A stretch of 64,000 nt of DNA from an uncultured Paracoccaceae bacterium (GCA_947493745.1 CANLSM010000007.1:62001-126000); one strand, 5' to 3'; numbered from the stretch's first letter, positions 1 to 8,222 are shown. The notes: generated by a model from the letters alone, not told the origin. Made by a program: numbers and translations.

Positions 1-1
1 G

Positions 2-643
2 GAGGTCAACGGCATTGCCGATGGTGAGGTGGCGATCGGCGTGAAGGGTTTCGATCCGATTGCCAACCGTCAGTTGACAGCCGAGGAGATCAAGCGGTGC
101 GAGGAAAATCCGAAGGCACGGCTGCAATTGATGCACAATCCGGCGGCTGACGGGGAAACCCGGCGGAAGGGGCCGAGATACACGCCTCTCTCCAAACGCC
201 AGGACCGCCCGGCGGCGATTGCCTGGCTGGTGAAATTTCACCCCGAACTGGCAGATGGGCAGATTTCCAAGCTGGTTGGCACCACCAAGCCGACGATCCA
301 GTCGATCCGGGACCGCAGCCACTGGAACATGGCCAATATCCAACCCGTCGATCCGGTGGCGCTTGGCATGTGTTCACAAGGCGAACTTGACGCGGCTGTG
401 GCCAAGGCGGCCAAGAAAGCAGCCAAGAACGGTGAGGTGCTGAGCGATGATGAGCGGCGCAAGCTGGTCTCCACCGAGCAGTCCCTGCAGATGGAGCAGG
501 AGCCGCGCATTCCGTCGAATGTTTCGGGGCTGGAGAACTTCTCGCTTGCCGATCCCCGGGGCGAGGAGGACAAGGAGGAAGAAGACATGGCCGATGCGGA
601 CAGCTTCTTCAACCTGCCCAAAAGCGACGACGACAAGGATTAA
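2..643 (+). CDS. trcR: TrcR-type cell cycle regulator (DUF1013), 5' truncated by window edge
   Basis: The reading frame is open from base 2 (residues EVNGIADGEVAIGVKG...) and runs to a TAA at 641-643, so the true start lies outside the window. A GTG at 29 is in frame but sits inside conserved sequence, so it is not the start. The protein matches what I remember of the alphaproteobacterial DUF1013/TrcR family, a small DNA-binding regulator tied to cell-cycle control in Caulobacter. A helix-turn-helix-like stretch (PELADGQISKLVGTTKPTIQ) lies about 80-100 residues into the visible part. The C-terminal third is highly charged (EEDKEEED, then a DDDKD end) and is probably disordered. Its stop overlaps the stop of the convergent SDR gene by 4 bases. 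The family assignment is fairly sure; the regulatory role is inherited from the family. Confidence 0.8.
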   Translation, partial: EVNGIADGEVAIGVKGFDPIANRQLTAEEIKRCEENPKARLQLMHNPAADGETRRKGPRYTPLSKRQDRPAAIAWLVKFHPELADGQISKLVGTTKPTIQSIRDRSHWNMANIQPVDPVALGMCSQGELDAAVAKAAKKAAKNGEVLSDDERRKLVSTEQSLQMEQEPRIPSNVSGLENFSLADPRGEEDKEEEDMADADSFFNLPKSDDDKD

Positions 644-1446
644 TGTGCCGGTGTGTCGAGCGGATCAAGCATGGTCCGCCCGCCATCGACAGCCAGGATC
701 TGACCGGTCACGAAGCTTGCAGCCTCTGAGGCGAGAAAGAGGGCGACCTCAGCGGCTTCCGTGGCCTCGCCGATGCGTCCCAGCGGCGTCACGGCCTTCA
801 ACTCGTCATGCAGGTTGCCATCGTCCTTGAGCGCCTCTTTCAGCGACGTGCTCATGACAGAGCCGAGGGCAATGGCGTTCACCCGGATTTTCTTTTGCGC
901 ATAAGCCACTGCGAGCGACCGGGTCAGTTGATCGAGCGCCGCCGATACCACCGAATAGGCCATCAGCTCCGGCAGGGTGCGCCGTGCCGCGATCGAGGTC
1001 ACGTTTACGATGGCACCCGACGCCTCGTCGTTCTCTTCTCCTGAAGACTGCTGGATCATCCGGGCCGCCACCGACTGGCTGAGGCGCAGCGTCGTGGCAA
1101 CATTGGTCCGCATCAAGGCCTCGAAGGCGGTGTCGTTGGGATCGAACGGGTCGGAAGGCAGGACATTGCGGCTGGCATTGATCAGGATATCGACCCGATC
1201 ATGGGCGTCGATTGTGGCTGCGACCAGATTTGCGACACAGAGCTTCTCGGAGAAATCGCCTGCGAAATAGCTGGCCTCGCCATCATCCGAGCTGAGCAGA
1301 GCCGCTTCCTTGCGGAGTTGGTCCTCGTCCCGTCCGGCAAGCATGACATGGGCGCCCGCATCGACGAAGCGTCGCGCAATGGCCAGCCCCACGCCATGGG
1401 CTGCTCCGGTAACGATGACGGACTTGCCTTCAACTGAGTAGGACAT
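640..1446 (-). CDS. SDR family oxidoreductase with degenerate catalytic lysine
   Basis: A 268-aa classical short-chain dehydrogenase/reductase fold. The N-terminal nucleotide-binding motif TGAAHGVG (residues 13-20) and AGRD after strand 2 are present, as are the catalytic Ser (S151 in VNVTSIAA) and Tyr (Y164). The position that should be the catalytic Lys (Y+4) is Ser168, reading YSVVSAALDQ. The usual NNAG is NASRN. The C-terminal motif FVTGQILAVDGG is normal for the family. An SDR without the lysine is either a slow enzyme, uses another proton relay, or has a non-catalytic role. A GAGG Shine-Dalgarno precedes the ATG at 1446. It is convergent with trcR. The substrate cannot be predicted. Confidence 0.85.
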   Translation of the reverse strand: MSYSVEGKSVIVTGAAHGVGLAIARRFVDAGAHVMLAGRDEDQLRKEAALLSSDDGEASYFAGDFSEKLCVANLVAATIDAHDRVDILINASRNVLPSDPFDPNDTAFEALMRTNVATTLRLSQSVAARMIQQSSGEENDEASGAIVNVTSIAARRTLPELMAYSVVSAALDQLTRSLAVAYAQKKIRVNAIALGSVMSTSLKEALKDDGNLHDELKAVTPLGRIGEATEAAEVALFLASEAASFVTGQILAVDGGRTMLDPLDTPAH

Positions 1447-1515
1447 GGAACCTCGGGGCTTTGGGTGAACGGGAGTATCATTAGCCGGTTTAGGGCCGTC
1501 AGGCGAGAGAAACGG

Positions 1516-2526
1516 TCATGTGCGGGCTGTCCGCGCCTCGATGATCTTGTAGCGCGCGTCGACCTCGATCTGCTCCCAGTGGCGGAACAGGCGGGTGAGT
1601 TCGGCCTCATAGGCCAACTGGCGGTTCGCCACCAAGATCAGGCGGCCACGCGGGGCCAGACATCGTGCGGCACTGCGCAGAAAATCCAGTCCAAGACTGA
1701 CATCCGCCTTCCTCTCAATGTGGAAGGGCGGATTGCTGATGATGAGATCATAGCTCGCCTCGGGAGCGGGCAGGGTGGTGACGTCGGCCCAGTGGAACCG
1801 GGCGCGCGGATCGCTGACATTGGCACGTGCCGCATCGATTGCGCGGGCGTCTGCCTCGATCAGGTCAAGCGTTTCGATCCCCTTGGCGAGATTGAGCTGA
1901 TGCCCGGCCAGCACGCCCCAACCTGCGCCGAAATCAGCGACATGCCCTTTTGTCTCGGGGCCGAGATGGCGCATCAGCAGGGCGGAGCCGGGATCGATGC
2001 CGTTGGCGCTGAACAACCCGGCATGGGTCATGTAACCGTCACGGTTCGGGCCCAGTTTTGTTGTTTCCTGCCAGCCGATGACCTCATCTGGCAGAGTTGC
2101 CGGCCGACGCAGCGAGAAGGCCTTTCCATGCGAGCGGGAGTGGACCGTGTCAATCTCGAAACCTGCGCGCAGTTTCTTGAGATGCGAGTCGATACCATCG
2201 GTTTTCTGCCCGTCGACAATCAGGGTGGCACCTGCGTCGAGCGACTGCAAGGCTGTCGAAATGGATGACAGCGTCTCGGCCCGGTTCCGGGTCGCAAAGA
2301 CGATTGCCATGGAGGCAACATCCGGACAGTCCTGCGTGACAGTCAGACCCATTGCGGACAACGCCTCCGCAACTGGTCGAAAATGCTGAACGCAGCAAAG
2401 CCGCCCGGTATCGAAACGGTCCAGCCCGTGCGCGTCCGTCGGATGCATGGCAAGGATCGTGCCCTCGCCGGGCAGGAGTGACGGGTCGCCGTCGAGAGGC
2501 ATCAGAAATCGGGGGGAACGGGTCAT
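1516..2526 (-). CDS. RsmC-like class I SAM-dependent rRNA methyltransferase
   Basis: 336 aa. The C-terminal half is a class I methyltransferase: the SAM-binding motif VADFGAGWGVL, an acidic strand-2 end (DLIEADARAID) and the N6/N2-type catalytic motif ISNPPFH. An N-terminal pseudo-methyltransferase-like half precedes it. This two-lobed layout and the NPPFH motif are those of RsmC/RlmG, which methylate a guanine N2 in 16S or 23S rRNA. Within that group RsmC (m2G1207) is the most likely, but this is inference. It begins only 25 bases after the clpS stop on the same strand, so the two may be cotranscribed. The ATG at 2526 is the natural start. Confidence 0.75.
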   Translation of the reverse strand: MTRSPRFLMPLDGDPSLLPGEGTILAMHPTDAHGLDRFDTGRLCCVQHFRPVAEALSAMGLTVTQDCPDVASMAIVFATRNRAETLSSISTALQSLDAGATLIVDGQKTDGIDSHLKKLRAGFEIDTVHSRSHGKAFSLRRPATLPDEVIGWQETTKLGPNRDGYMTHAGLFSANGIDPGSALLMRHLGPETKGHVADFGAGWGVLAGHQLNLAKGIETLDLIEADARAIDAARANVSDPRARFHWADVTTLPAPEASYDLIISNPPFHIERKADVSLGLDFLRSAARCLAPRGRLILVANRQLAYEAELTRLFRHWEQIEVDARYKIIEARTART

Positions 2527-2551
2527 CGGATCAACCGCCGCCGGGCGACGA

Positions 2552-2929
2552 TCATTCCTTTTCCATCGTGCATTGCAGGGGATGCTGGTTGCGTCTTGCG
2601 TAATCCATCACCTGCGTCACCTTGGTTTCGGCAATCTCGAACGAGAAGACGCCAACCACGGCGACACCTTTCATGTGCACGGTCAGCATGATCGACTGCG
2701 CTGCTTCATGAGAGATGCCGAAGAACCGCTCAAGCACATGCACCACGAATTCCATCGGCGTGTAGTCGTCATTCAACAGCATAACCTTGTACAAAGGCGG
2801 CTTTGCCGTCTTCGGACGGGTCTTGGTGGCAACACCTGTTTCGCCATCAAGGTCGTCATCGCCGGAGAGAGTTATGATGTTCGTGTAAGGCACGTTGAGG
2901 TTTGGATTCCCGAAAATCACACGCCGCAT
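2552..2929 (-). CDS. clpS: ATP-dependent Clp protease adaptor ClpS
   Basis: The core [26 protein letters not shown]...[23 protein letters not shown] is the ClpS fold that docks on the ClpA N-domain and delivers N-degron substrates to ClpAP. The [10 protein letters not shown] loop carries the N-degron pocket residues, and the protein ends in the typical [10 protein letters not shown]. The start is uncertain. I give the ATG at 2929 ([10 protein letters not shown]...; 125 aa). A further in-frame ATG lies upstream at 2992, inside the phasin terminator region, which makes it unlikely. A GTG a few codons downstream is also possible. I see no strong Shine-Dalgarno before any of these. The family call is firm. 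Confidence 0.9.
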   Translation of the reverse strand: MRRVIFGNPNLNVPYTNIITLSGDDDLDGETGVATKTRPKTAKPPLYKVMLLNDDYTPMEFVVHVLERFFGISHEAAQSIMLTVHMKGVAVVGVFSFEIAETKVTQVMDYARRNQHPLQCTMEKE

Positions 2930-2950
2930 AATATATGGGCGTGCTGGAAA

Positions 2951-2980
2951 TAGAAAAGGGGGCAAACGCCCCCTTTCCGG
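2951..2980 (-). terminator. Rho-independent terminator of the phasin gene
   Basis: On the minus strand a GGGGGC/GCCCCC stem (extended by AAA/TTT pairs, 4-nt loop) is followed by TTTTC. It lies about 25 bases after the phasin stop and just upstream of clpS, so it separates the highly expressed phasin transcript from clpS. Confidence 0.8.
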
Positions 2981-3005
2981 TCGGAATAGCAAAAAAGCTT
3001 CCGGC

Positions 3006-3446
3006 TTATGCGCCGTAGCCTTTGAAGCTGTCTGTTGCTGCGGTGACGCGAGCGGTCAGCGGAGCAGCGATGTCTTTGGCTGCAGCAGCGTAGATTTCGT
3101 TCATTTTCGTTGCCTGCTGAACGAAGCCTTCAAATGCAGTCTGTGCGAATGCAGTCTGCTTTTCGAAAAGCTCGGTCACGGTTTTCGACGTGGCCAGTTC
3201 CTGAGCGGCGGCAACACCGTCCTCGAAGGATTTCTTCGAGAATGCAGTAACCTCGGAGCCGATGCCTTCAGCAGCTTTGGCGGCGATTTCGGTGGATTTG
3301 ACGACAGCGTCGTAGTTTTCCTGACCGAATGCAGTCATGTCTTCGATACCTTTGGTCATTTTCTCAACACCTTCGTTCATTGTTTTCTGAGCGTCAGCTG
3401 CCAGGGTTTCAACCTTTGCAGCGGCGGTTTTCTTAGCGGTAGCCAT
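3006..3446 (-). CDS. Phasin family protein (polyhydroxyalkanoate granule-associated)
   Basis: 146 aa, almost entirely helical and Ala/Lys/Glu-rich, with the phasin pattern [29 protein letters not shown]. Phasins coat intracellular polyhydroxybutyrate granules and limit their size. The AT-richer wobble bases and regular heptad-like spacing suggest a highly expressed gene. A GAGGA Shine-Dalgarno precedes the ATG at 3446. It has its own terminator and is divergent from the carboxypeptidase gene. Two TGC-rich direct repeats upstream suggest control by a PhaR-type repressor. No PHA synthase or depolymerase gene is in this window. Confidence 0.9.
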   Translation of the reverse strand: MATAKKTAAAKVETLAADAQKTMNEGVEKMTKGIEDMTAFGQENYDAVVKSTEIAAKAAEGIGSEVTAFSKKSFEDGVAAAQELATSKTVTELFEKQTAFAQTAFEGFVQQATKMNEIYAAAAKDIAAPLTARVTAATDSFKGYGA

Positions 3447-3506
3447 TGCATTGTCCTCATCAATAGGAGTGTGAGTCGTTATTCGATGAGCGTTAGATAG
3501 GACTTA

Positions 3507-3540
3507 TGCTGCACTGCGTCAAGGTTTTCTGCTGCACTGC
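3507..3540. promoter_or_regulatory. Paired TGC-rich direct repeats, candidate PhaR operator
   Basis: The 11-mer TGCTGCACTGC occurs exactly at 3507-3517 and again at 3530-3540, 23 bases apart (about two helical turns), 61-94 bases upstream of the phasin start. PhaR repressors of Paracoccus and Rhodobacter are known to bind TGC-rich sites in phaP promoters. The assignment rests on that resemblance and on position. Confidence 0.6.
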
Positions 3541-3707
3541 AAAAAATGTCGCACCCGACCCATGCGCAACACTTAAGACATCCCGCTCAGTGCTTGAAAA
3601 TAATGGGTTTTCTGAAATCAGACTTCGTGTTACCGTCTGCGCAATAACAATAAGAGAGACCGGAAAACCGGCTCTTGAGGCAGTTTGAGCAGTCGTCGGA
3701 GAAACCG

Positions 3708-5144
3708 ATGAAGATATGGGCAGTACGCGGGGTCCTCCTCGCGGTGTTAATCAGTATGTATGGTGTGGCAGCCACCGCAGCACAATATGCAGCGTTGGTG
3801 ATGGATGCGCGAACGGGCAAGGTTTTGCACGCGCGCAATGCGGATACCCGTCTCCATCCGGCATCTCTAACGAAGATGATGACACTTTATGTGGTCTTCG
3901 ACGAGATCAAGCGCGGACGCCTTTCGCTTGACCAGAAGGTGACGATCTCGCGCTACGTCGCCAGAAAACCACCTTCGAAGATCGGCTATCGCGCCGGGGA
4001 TCGGGTTCAGATTCGCTATCTTATCCGTGCCGCAGCCGTGAAATCCGCCAATGACGCAGCTGCAGCATTGGCAGAAGCGGTGTCCGGGTCGGAGGCCGAA
4101 TTCGCCAAGAAGATGACCGCGATGGCGAAAGCGATGGGGCTGCGCAACACCACCTTCAAGAATGCCTCCGGTCTGACCCAGTCGGGACATCTGTCGACCG
4201 CGAGCGATATGGCGCAGCTTGGTCGCCGCCTGTTCTACGATTTCCCGCAATACTACAACCTCTTCGGTCGCCGCTCGACATCGGTGGGCTCCAAGACGGT
4301 CTACAACACCAATCGACGGCTTCTGGCCGCCTATCAGGGCGCTGACGGCATCAAGACCGGTTTCACCCGGGCTGCGGGCTACAACCTCGTCTCATCGGCC
4401 AAGCGCGGCCAGGAGCGCGTGATCGTGTCCATGTTCGGTGGCACCAGCAGCGCACAGCGAAACGCCCGCGTGGCCGAACTGATGGACATGGGATTTCAGC
4501 GTATGCCAAGTTACGCGCGGGTTCAGAAACCGGGCCCGATCTCCTATTCCGGCGATGGTCAGCTTGTGGCGCGGGCGACACGCCAGACGCCGCGACGGTT
4601 GAGCACCAAACTGACCAGAACGATGCGCCCAGTGCTGCGTCCGGGCACGGGATCGGTGCTGATGGCCAATCTGGGCAATGCGCCGCAGCAGATGACCCGG
4701 GCCGTTCCCAACGAGATCAGCGAAGAGATCAAGCAGGCGGTCGCTGCCGCAGTTGTGGAAGCCGCGCCGCAAACGGGCCCCGCGCGGACCGAACGTCTTC
4801 GTCCAAAACCGCGCCCCTCCGATCTTCGCGTCATTGCTGCCGCCACACCGGCGCGTGACGTGACCCCCAATGCCGCAGCACCGCCCGCGTCCGGGTCCTG
4901 GAGCGTCAATCTGGGGCTCTTCGGCAGTCGGGGTGAGGCGGAACGCATGTTGCTTCAGGCCGCTCTTCAGGACCTGGAGGCCTTTGAGGGCGGTGTCCGC
5001 AAGGTCGATGCAAGGGCAGACAAGGGCAGAACCGTCTACCGGGCCCGGTTTGTCGGCCTGTCGAAGGCTGCTGCCGAAAATGCCTGCGCCCGGCTCGCCT
5101 CGCGTCAGACGGCCTGCAGCGCGGTTGCTCCGGGCGGGTCCTAG
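3708..5144 (+). CDS. D-alanyl-D-alanine carboxypeptidase (PBP5/6 type) with C-terminal SPOR domain
   Basis: 478 aa. It has a signal peptide (residues 1-25, ending AATAAQ), then a class A low-molecular-weight PBP domain with the three active-site motifs: SLTK (S53, K56), SAN (113-115) and KTG (216-218). A Pro/Arg-rich linker follows, then a C-terminal SPOR domain (about residues 400-478, starting WSVNLGLFGSRGEAE). The enzyme trims the terminal D-Ala from peptidoglycan stem peptides in the periplasm. The SPOR domain should target it to denuded septal glycan. The ATG at 3708 is chosen because a CGGAGA Shine-Dalgarno lies 6 bases upstream and it begins a clean signal peptide; an upstream TTG at 3675 is in frame but poor. 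Its stop overlaps mipZ by 4 bases. Confidence 0.92.
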   Translation: MKIWAVRGVLLAVLISMYGVAATAAQYAALVMDARTGKVLHARNADTRLHPASLTKMMTLYVVFDEIKRGRLSLDQKVTISRYVARKPPSKIGYRAGDRVQIRYLIRAAAVKSANDAAAALAEAVSGSEAEFAKKMTAMAKAMGLRNTTFKNASGLTQSGHLSTASDMAQLGRRLFYDFPQYYNLFGRRSTSVGSKTVYNTNRRLLAAYQGADGIKTGFTRAAGYNLVSSAKRGQERVIVSMFGGTSSAQRNARVAELMDMGFQRMPSYARVQKPGPISYSGDGQLVARATRQTPRRLSTKLTRTMRPVLRPGTGSVLMANLGNAPQQMTRAVPNEISEEIKQAVAAAVVEAAPQTGPARTERLRPKPRPSDLRVIAAATPARDVTPNAAAPPASGSWSVNLGLFGSRGEAERMLLQAALQDLEAFEGGVRKVDARADKGRTVYRARFVGLSKAAAENACARLASRQTACSAVAPGGS

Positions 5145-5950
5145 ATCCGGATCGCAGCGCCCGGCAGGTTCAGTGCGGCCATGAGGTCCCTGACTTCCTG
5201 ACGGGCGGAGATGTTGGACAGGGTCAGCCGTCTGCTTCCGACCTCCTTGAGGTCGAGCAAAGTCAGCCCGTTGAGGAACAGATCGCGAAAGATCACCCGC
5301 TCACCGAAGCCGGGCACAAGACGGAACCCGATGCGCCTGGACAGATCACCGAGCGCCGAGCCCACCTTGCGCCGGTTGCGCGCCTCCAGCGAGGCCATGC
5401 GGTTGCGCAGTACCAGCCAGTCGAGCGGCTCCAACCCGGCCTTGGCGCGCAGTTGCCGCGCCTTCCAGACCATCTCCGAATAGACCGACGGCCCGAGCAC
5501 CCTGCCGCTCTCCGGGTCAAGGCGGGCCAGCAGATCGAAATCGATCAGGCTGTCATTCATCGGTGTGATCAGGGTATCGGCGGCCGAATGCGCCATGGTG
5601 GCATACCGTGTATGGGCTCCGGGGCAATCTATGACGATGTAGTCGCAACGCGCCTCAAGTTCGCCCAGAGCCTCTGCAAAACGATCCTCTTCCTCCGCTT
5701 GCGCCATTCGCAGACTGTCTGTCTCGCTCTGCTGCAGCGTTGCGGAAATCGGCATTGGAAGGGCGGTATCGGTGCGGTCCGCATAGGACTGGCGGTTCTC
5801 TAGATAGCGCTTCAGGCTCTGTTGCCGCAGATCCAGATCAATCAGTCCGACCGGATAGCCGGACCGGACAAGCGCGGTCATCACATGCATGGCCGTGGTC
5901 GATTTGCCCGACCCGCCCTTTTCGTTTCCGAAAACGATGATATGCGACAT
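5141..5950 (-). CDS. mipZ: Division plane positioning ATPase MipZ (ParA/MinD family)
   Basis: 269 aa from the ATG at 5950 (MSHIIVFGNEKGG). A deviant Walker A motif, KGGSGKST, is near the N-terminus. Other hallmarks are DLDLRQQSL (A' region), IVIDCPG (Walker B) and a long helical C-terminal half (RNRMASLEARNRRKVG) matching alphaproteobacterial MipZ rather than plasmid ParA. MipZ forms a bipolar gradient by binding ParB-origin complexes and blocks FtsZ assembly away from midcell. It follows rpmE after a terminator hairpin. It is convergent with a septum-targeted carboxypeptidase, which also fits a division-related neighbourhood, although convergent genes need not share regulation. Confidence 0.88.
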   Translation of the reverse strand: MSHIIVFGNEKGGSGKSTTAMHVMTALVRSGYPVGLIDLDLRQQSLKRYLENRQSYADRTDTALPMPISATLQQSETDSLRMAQAEEEDRFAEALGELEARCDYIVIDCPGAHTRYATMAHSAADTLITPMNDSLIDFDLLARLDPESGRVLGPSVYSEMVWKARQLRAKAGLEPLDWLVLRNRMASLEARNRRKVGSALGDLSRRIGFRLVPGFGERVIFRDLFLNGLTLLDLKEVGSRRLTLSNISARQEVRDLMAALNLPGAAIRI

Positions 5951-5966
5951 GTCGGCCTGACCCAGA

Positions 5967-5993
5967 CAAAAGCGCGCCCGCAAGGGGGCGCGC
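5967..5993 (-). terminator. Rho-independent terminator after rpmE
   Basis: An 8-bp GC stem (GCGCGCCC pairing with GGGCGCGC at 5972-5979/5986-5993, 6-nt loop) is followed on the minus strand by TTTTG. It lies between rpmE and mipZ, overlapping the presumed 5' leader of mipZ, so some readthrough or a mipZ promoter inside this gap is likely. Confidence 0.75.
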
Positions 5994-6022
5994 AGGATCT
6001 CGTGGATAACCGGGGTTGGGTA

Positions 6023-6244
6023 TTAGAAACCAAGACCTTCGTATTTCTTCTGGAAGCGCGAAACCCGCCCGCCTGTATCCATCAGCTTGGTGTTCCCGCC
6101 GGTCCAGGCCGGGTGTGCCGTCGGATCGATGTCGAGCGTCAGCGTATCACCTTCCGCCCCATAGGTGGAGCGCATCTGTATGACCGTCCCGTCGGTCATT
6201 TTCACATCGATTGTGTGATACTCGGGATGAATATCTTTTTTCAT
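6023..6244 (-). CDS. rpmE: 50S ribosomal protein L31
   Basis: 73 aa beginning [20 protein letters not shown], the standard L31 N-terminus, with HPAWTG and the C-terminal RFQKKY motif. It has none of the CxxC zinc-ligand cysteines, so it is the C-minus, zinc-independent form. L31 bridges the large and small ribosomal subunits. It stands alone with its own terminator downstream. Confidence 0.95.
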   Translation of the reverse strand: MKKDIHPEYHTIDVKMTDGTVIQMRSTYGAEGDTLTLDIDPTAHPAWTGGNTKLMDTGGRVSRFQKKYEGLGF

Positions 6245-6621
6245 GGGTCAAGCCTTGTCTGTCGGTGGACTGATCCCGCTGCGGCCACAATATCATGCCG
6301 GTAGCTGGTCGCCACACCTGTTGTGATGCGCGGCTATAACCCAGTTCCGTTTGCAGGGCAAGCACTCGAAGCGGGCAATCGGGGCCGGTCGTGCATCATG
6401 CGATGCCGCCCGATTTCTTCTTGGAAAAATATCCCCGCCGGAGGCAATCAAAGCTTCCGTCGCGTCAACTTGATTGCCGGGATTCTGCCATGTTGCTGTC
6501 AACAATTGGCCGCCCGCCCGTCTCAGAAAGAACGGGCCTTTCATGTTGAGACCCATGTCTGGCAATTGGCGGGTGATGCTCTGTCTGGGCAGCAAAATTC
6601 AGAGGGTTGCCCGCCTCCCCC
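6245..6621. other. 377-bp intergenic region between membrane protein gene and rpmE
   Basis: No reading frame here has convincing coding character; open frames on both strands lack family signatures and ribosome-binding sites. The segment should hold the rpmE promoter (minus strand, near 6250-6300) and the 3' end of the upstream membrane-protein transcript. It contains one conserved-looking element at 6413-6446, listed separately, and a short GCCCGT/ACGGGC hairpin without a T-run around 6513-6535. Confidence 0.5.
6413..6446 (-). repeat. Rhodobacterales-type intergenic element (single copy here)
   Basis: Read on the minus strand this is GCCTCCGGCGGGGATA followed by TTTTTCCAAGAAGAAA. The first part is a near-palindrome (CCTCCGGCGG) and the second ends in an A/G-rich run. 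I remember very similar elements between genes in many Roseobacter-group genomes, typically 3' of genes. That recollection is unverified. Only one copy is visible in this window, so it cannot be called a repeat from this sequence alone. Confidence 0.4.
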
Positions 6622-7725
6622 TTACAGATCGGTGTCTTCGGGCGGTTCGGATGCCTTGCGACGGCTCTCGTTGGGGTCATATACCGAAACGCCCGACTGC
6701 CCGCCACGGGATTGCCGCAGCGCCTTGAGGCTCTGGTTGCTCGCCGCCTCGCGGCGCCCGGACATGTAGGTGTCCTCATTCACCTTTGGATCATAGACAT
6801 TGACCGATGATGCGGCGCCCGAGCGCGCCTGCCGCAGGCTCTTGAGGTTCTCCTGATCCTCTTCGGCCGATCCGAACACTGCCGCCAGATCCTGTGCCTC
6901 TTCCTTGTACCGCGCGTTCTCGTCCACGGTTATCGTGAAGGCCAGCGACTTGGCCGCGAAAGGCACGAAATAGCACAACAGCGAAACCACGAGATATGCG
7001 ATCAGCGGCAAGGTCAGTGCACCTTGAAAGTCCTCTGGCGTCGTTGCCTGCGACAAGGGCTCAAGTGGCGTCATGACATAGAGCATCGCGGAGGGCAGAA
7101 TGCTTGCGACGATGGTGGTCACAAGCACCTTCCAGAACTGCCGCCCCAGTCCGAAAAGCGGATCATACCGGGGTGATCTTGCAGACGCGCTGGCGGCATT
7201 CGCGGCCATCGGTACGGCAAAGAGCGTGTCGAGAACCGTGATGACGATGAGCCAGGGAATACCGATCACGAAAAACAACCCGACCGCGAAGGCTGCATTA
7301 ACCTCTGCGTCGGTCGCGTTGGTCAGTCCGAAAAGCCCTTCGAGAAAGCCGATCTCCTGCAATCCGAAGTAGATCGACAACGGGATGGCGACGATGCAGG
7401 CCGCGAACAGCCCCAGAAGCAACCGGTAGAGGAAAAAGTGCCGGAACGTCGCGGCCATCAGGTTTTCCGGCGAGGCCCCGGTCAGACGTTTCAGGCTGGC
7501 AAGGGCGGAGCGCAGTATCGCGACCTCGTAGAAGGTCATGATCAGCATCATCACCAGGAAGATGCCGATCGCGAAGATCGGGATCAGCAGGAGCAGGATC
7601 AGGACTGCCGCGATCTTGTAGGCCGCATAGGCGATCAGCGCGTAGATCATCGTCAGCGGGATCATGCGCAGCACGACAAAGGGGGTCAGTGCGAAGGTCC
7701 GGAAGATGAACGGAAAGAAATTCAT
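6622..7725 (-). CDS. Uncharacterised multi-pass membrane protein with repeated cytosolic tail motif
   Basis: 367 aa. I count about six membrane segments (near residues 10-35, 38-66, 98-120, 148-172, 205-225, 240-260), followed by a charged soluble tail of about 100 residues. The tail holds the same motif twice, SLRQARSGAASSVNVYDP and ALRQSRGGQSGVSVYDP (pattern LRQxR...V.VYDP), separated by about 30 residues. I do not recognise a named family or catalytic motif. It follows rplS after a terminator and precedes the rpmE leader. The repeated VYDP motif could be a docking site for a soluble partner; that is speculation. Start ATG at 7725. Confidence 0.8.
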   Translation of the reverse strand: MNFFPFIFRTFALTPFVVLRMIPLTMIYALIAYAAYKIAAVLILLLLIPIFAIGIFLVMMLIMTFYEVAILRSALASLKRLTGASPENLMAATFRHFFLYRLLLGLFAACIVAIPLSIYFGLQEIGFLEGLFGLTNATDAEVNAAFAVGLFFVIGIPWLIVITVLDTLFAVPMAANAASASARSPRYDPLFGLGRQFWKVLVTTIVASILPSAMLYVMTPLEPLSQATTPEDFQGALTLPLIAYLVVSLLCYFVPFAAKSLAFTITVDENARYKEEAQDLAAVFGSAEEDQENLKSLRQARSGAASSVNVYDPKVNEDTYMSGRREAASNQSLKALRQSRGGQSGVSVYDPNESRRKASEPPEDTDL

Positions 7726-7781
7726 GGCCGCGACATTACCTCAAATTCTGGCAAAAAGAAGACGTCGTGAGCCCGTAAATG

Positions 7782-7810
7782 CAAAAAAGGCGACCGGTGT
7801 GGCCGCCTTT
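7782..7810 (-). terminator. Terminator after rplS
   Basis: On the minus strand GGCGGCC/GGTCGCC forms an imperfect GC stem followed by TTTTTT, about 25 bases past the rplS stop. It ends the ffh-rplS operon. Confidence 0.8.
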
Positions 7811-7835
7811 CAAATCCACAAGCAGAACCCGCTGA

Positions 7836-8222
7836 TCAGGCTTCTGCACCATCCTTCTTGGGACGGTAGTTGGTTTTTTCGGCGATACGGGCCGATTTAC
7901 CGCGACGCGAGCGCAGGTAGTAGAGTTTCGCACGACGGACACGGCCGCGGCGCACGACGGTGATGCTGTCGATATTGGGCGAGTGGAGCGGGAAGACACG
8001 CTCGACACCTTCGCCGAAAGAAATCTTGCGGACCGTGAAAGCGGCCCCGATGCCCGCGCCGCCCTTGCGGCCAATGCAGACGCCTTCATAGTTCTGAACG
8101 CGGGAGCGCGTTCCTTCCGTCACCTTGTAGCCGACGCGGATCGTGTCTCCGGCGGCAAAATCGGGAATATCCTTGCCGAGGGCTGCAATCTGCTCGGCCT
8201 CGATCTGTTCAATCGTGTTCAT
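7836..8222 (-). CDS. rplS: 50S ribosomal protein L19
   Basis: 128 aa with the L19 signatures [44 protein letters not shown] and [18 protein letters not shown]19 sits at the 30S-50S interface. Its start codon lies 14 bases inside the 3' end of trmD, so the two are translationally coupled, as in most bacterial rpsP-rimM-trmD-rplS operons. It is the last gene before a rho-independent terminator. Confidence 0.97.
   Translation of the reverse strand: MNTIEQIEAEQIAALGKDIPDFAAGDTIRVGYKVTEGTRSRVQNYEGVCIGRKGGAGIGAAFTVRKISFGEGVERVFPLHSPNIDSITVVRRGRVRRAKLYYLRSRRGKSARIAEKTNYRPKKDGAEA

Noticed and set aside
6293-6600. Open frames of about 100 codons on both strands between the membrane protein gene and rpmE
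   Set aside because: No ribosome-binding site, no family-like sequence, odd composition for the neighbourhood, and they overlap the intergenic element.
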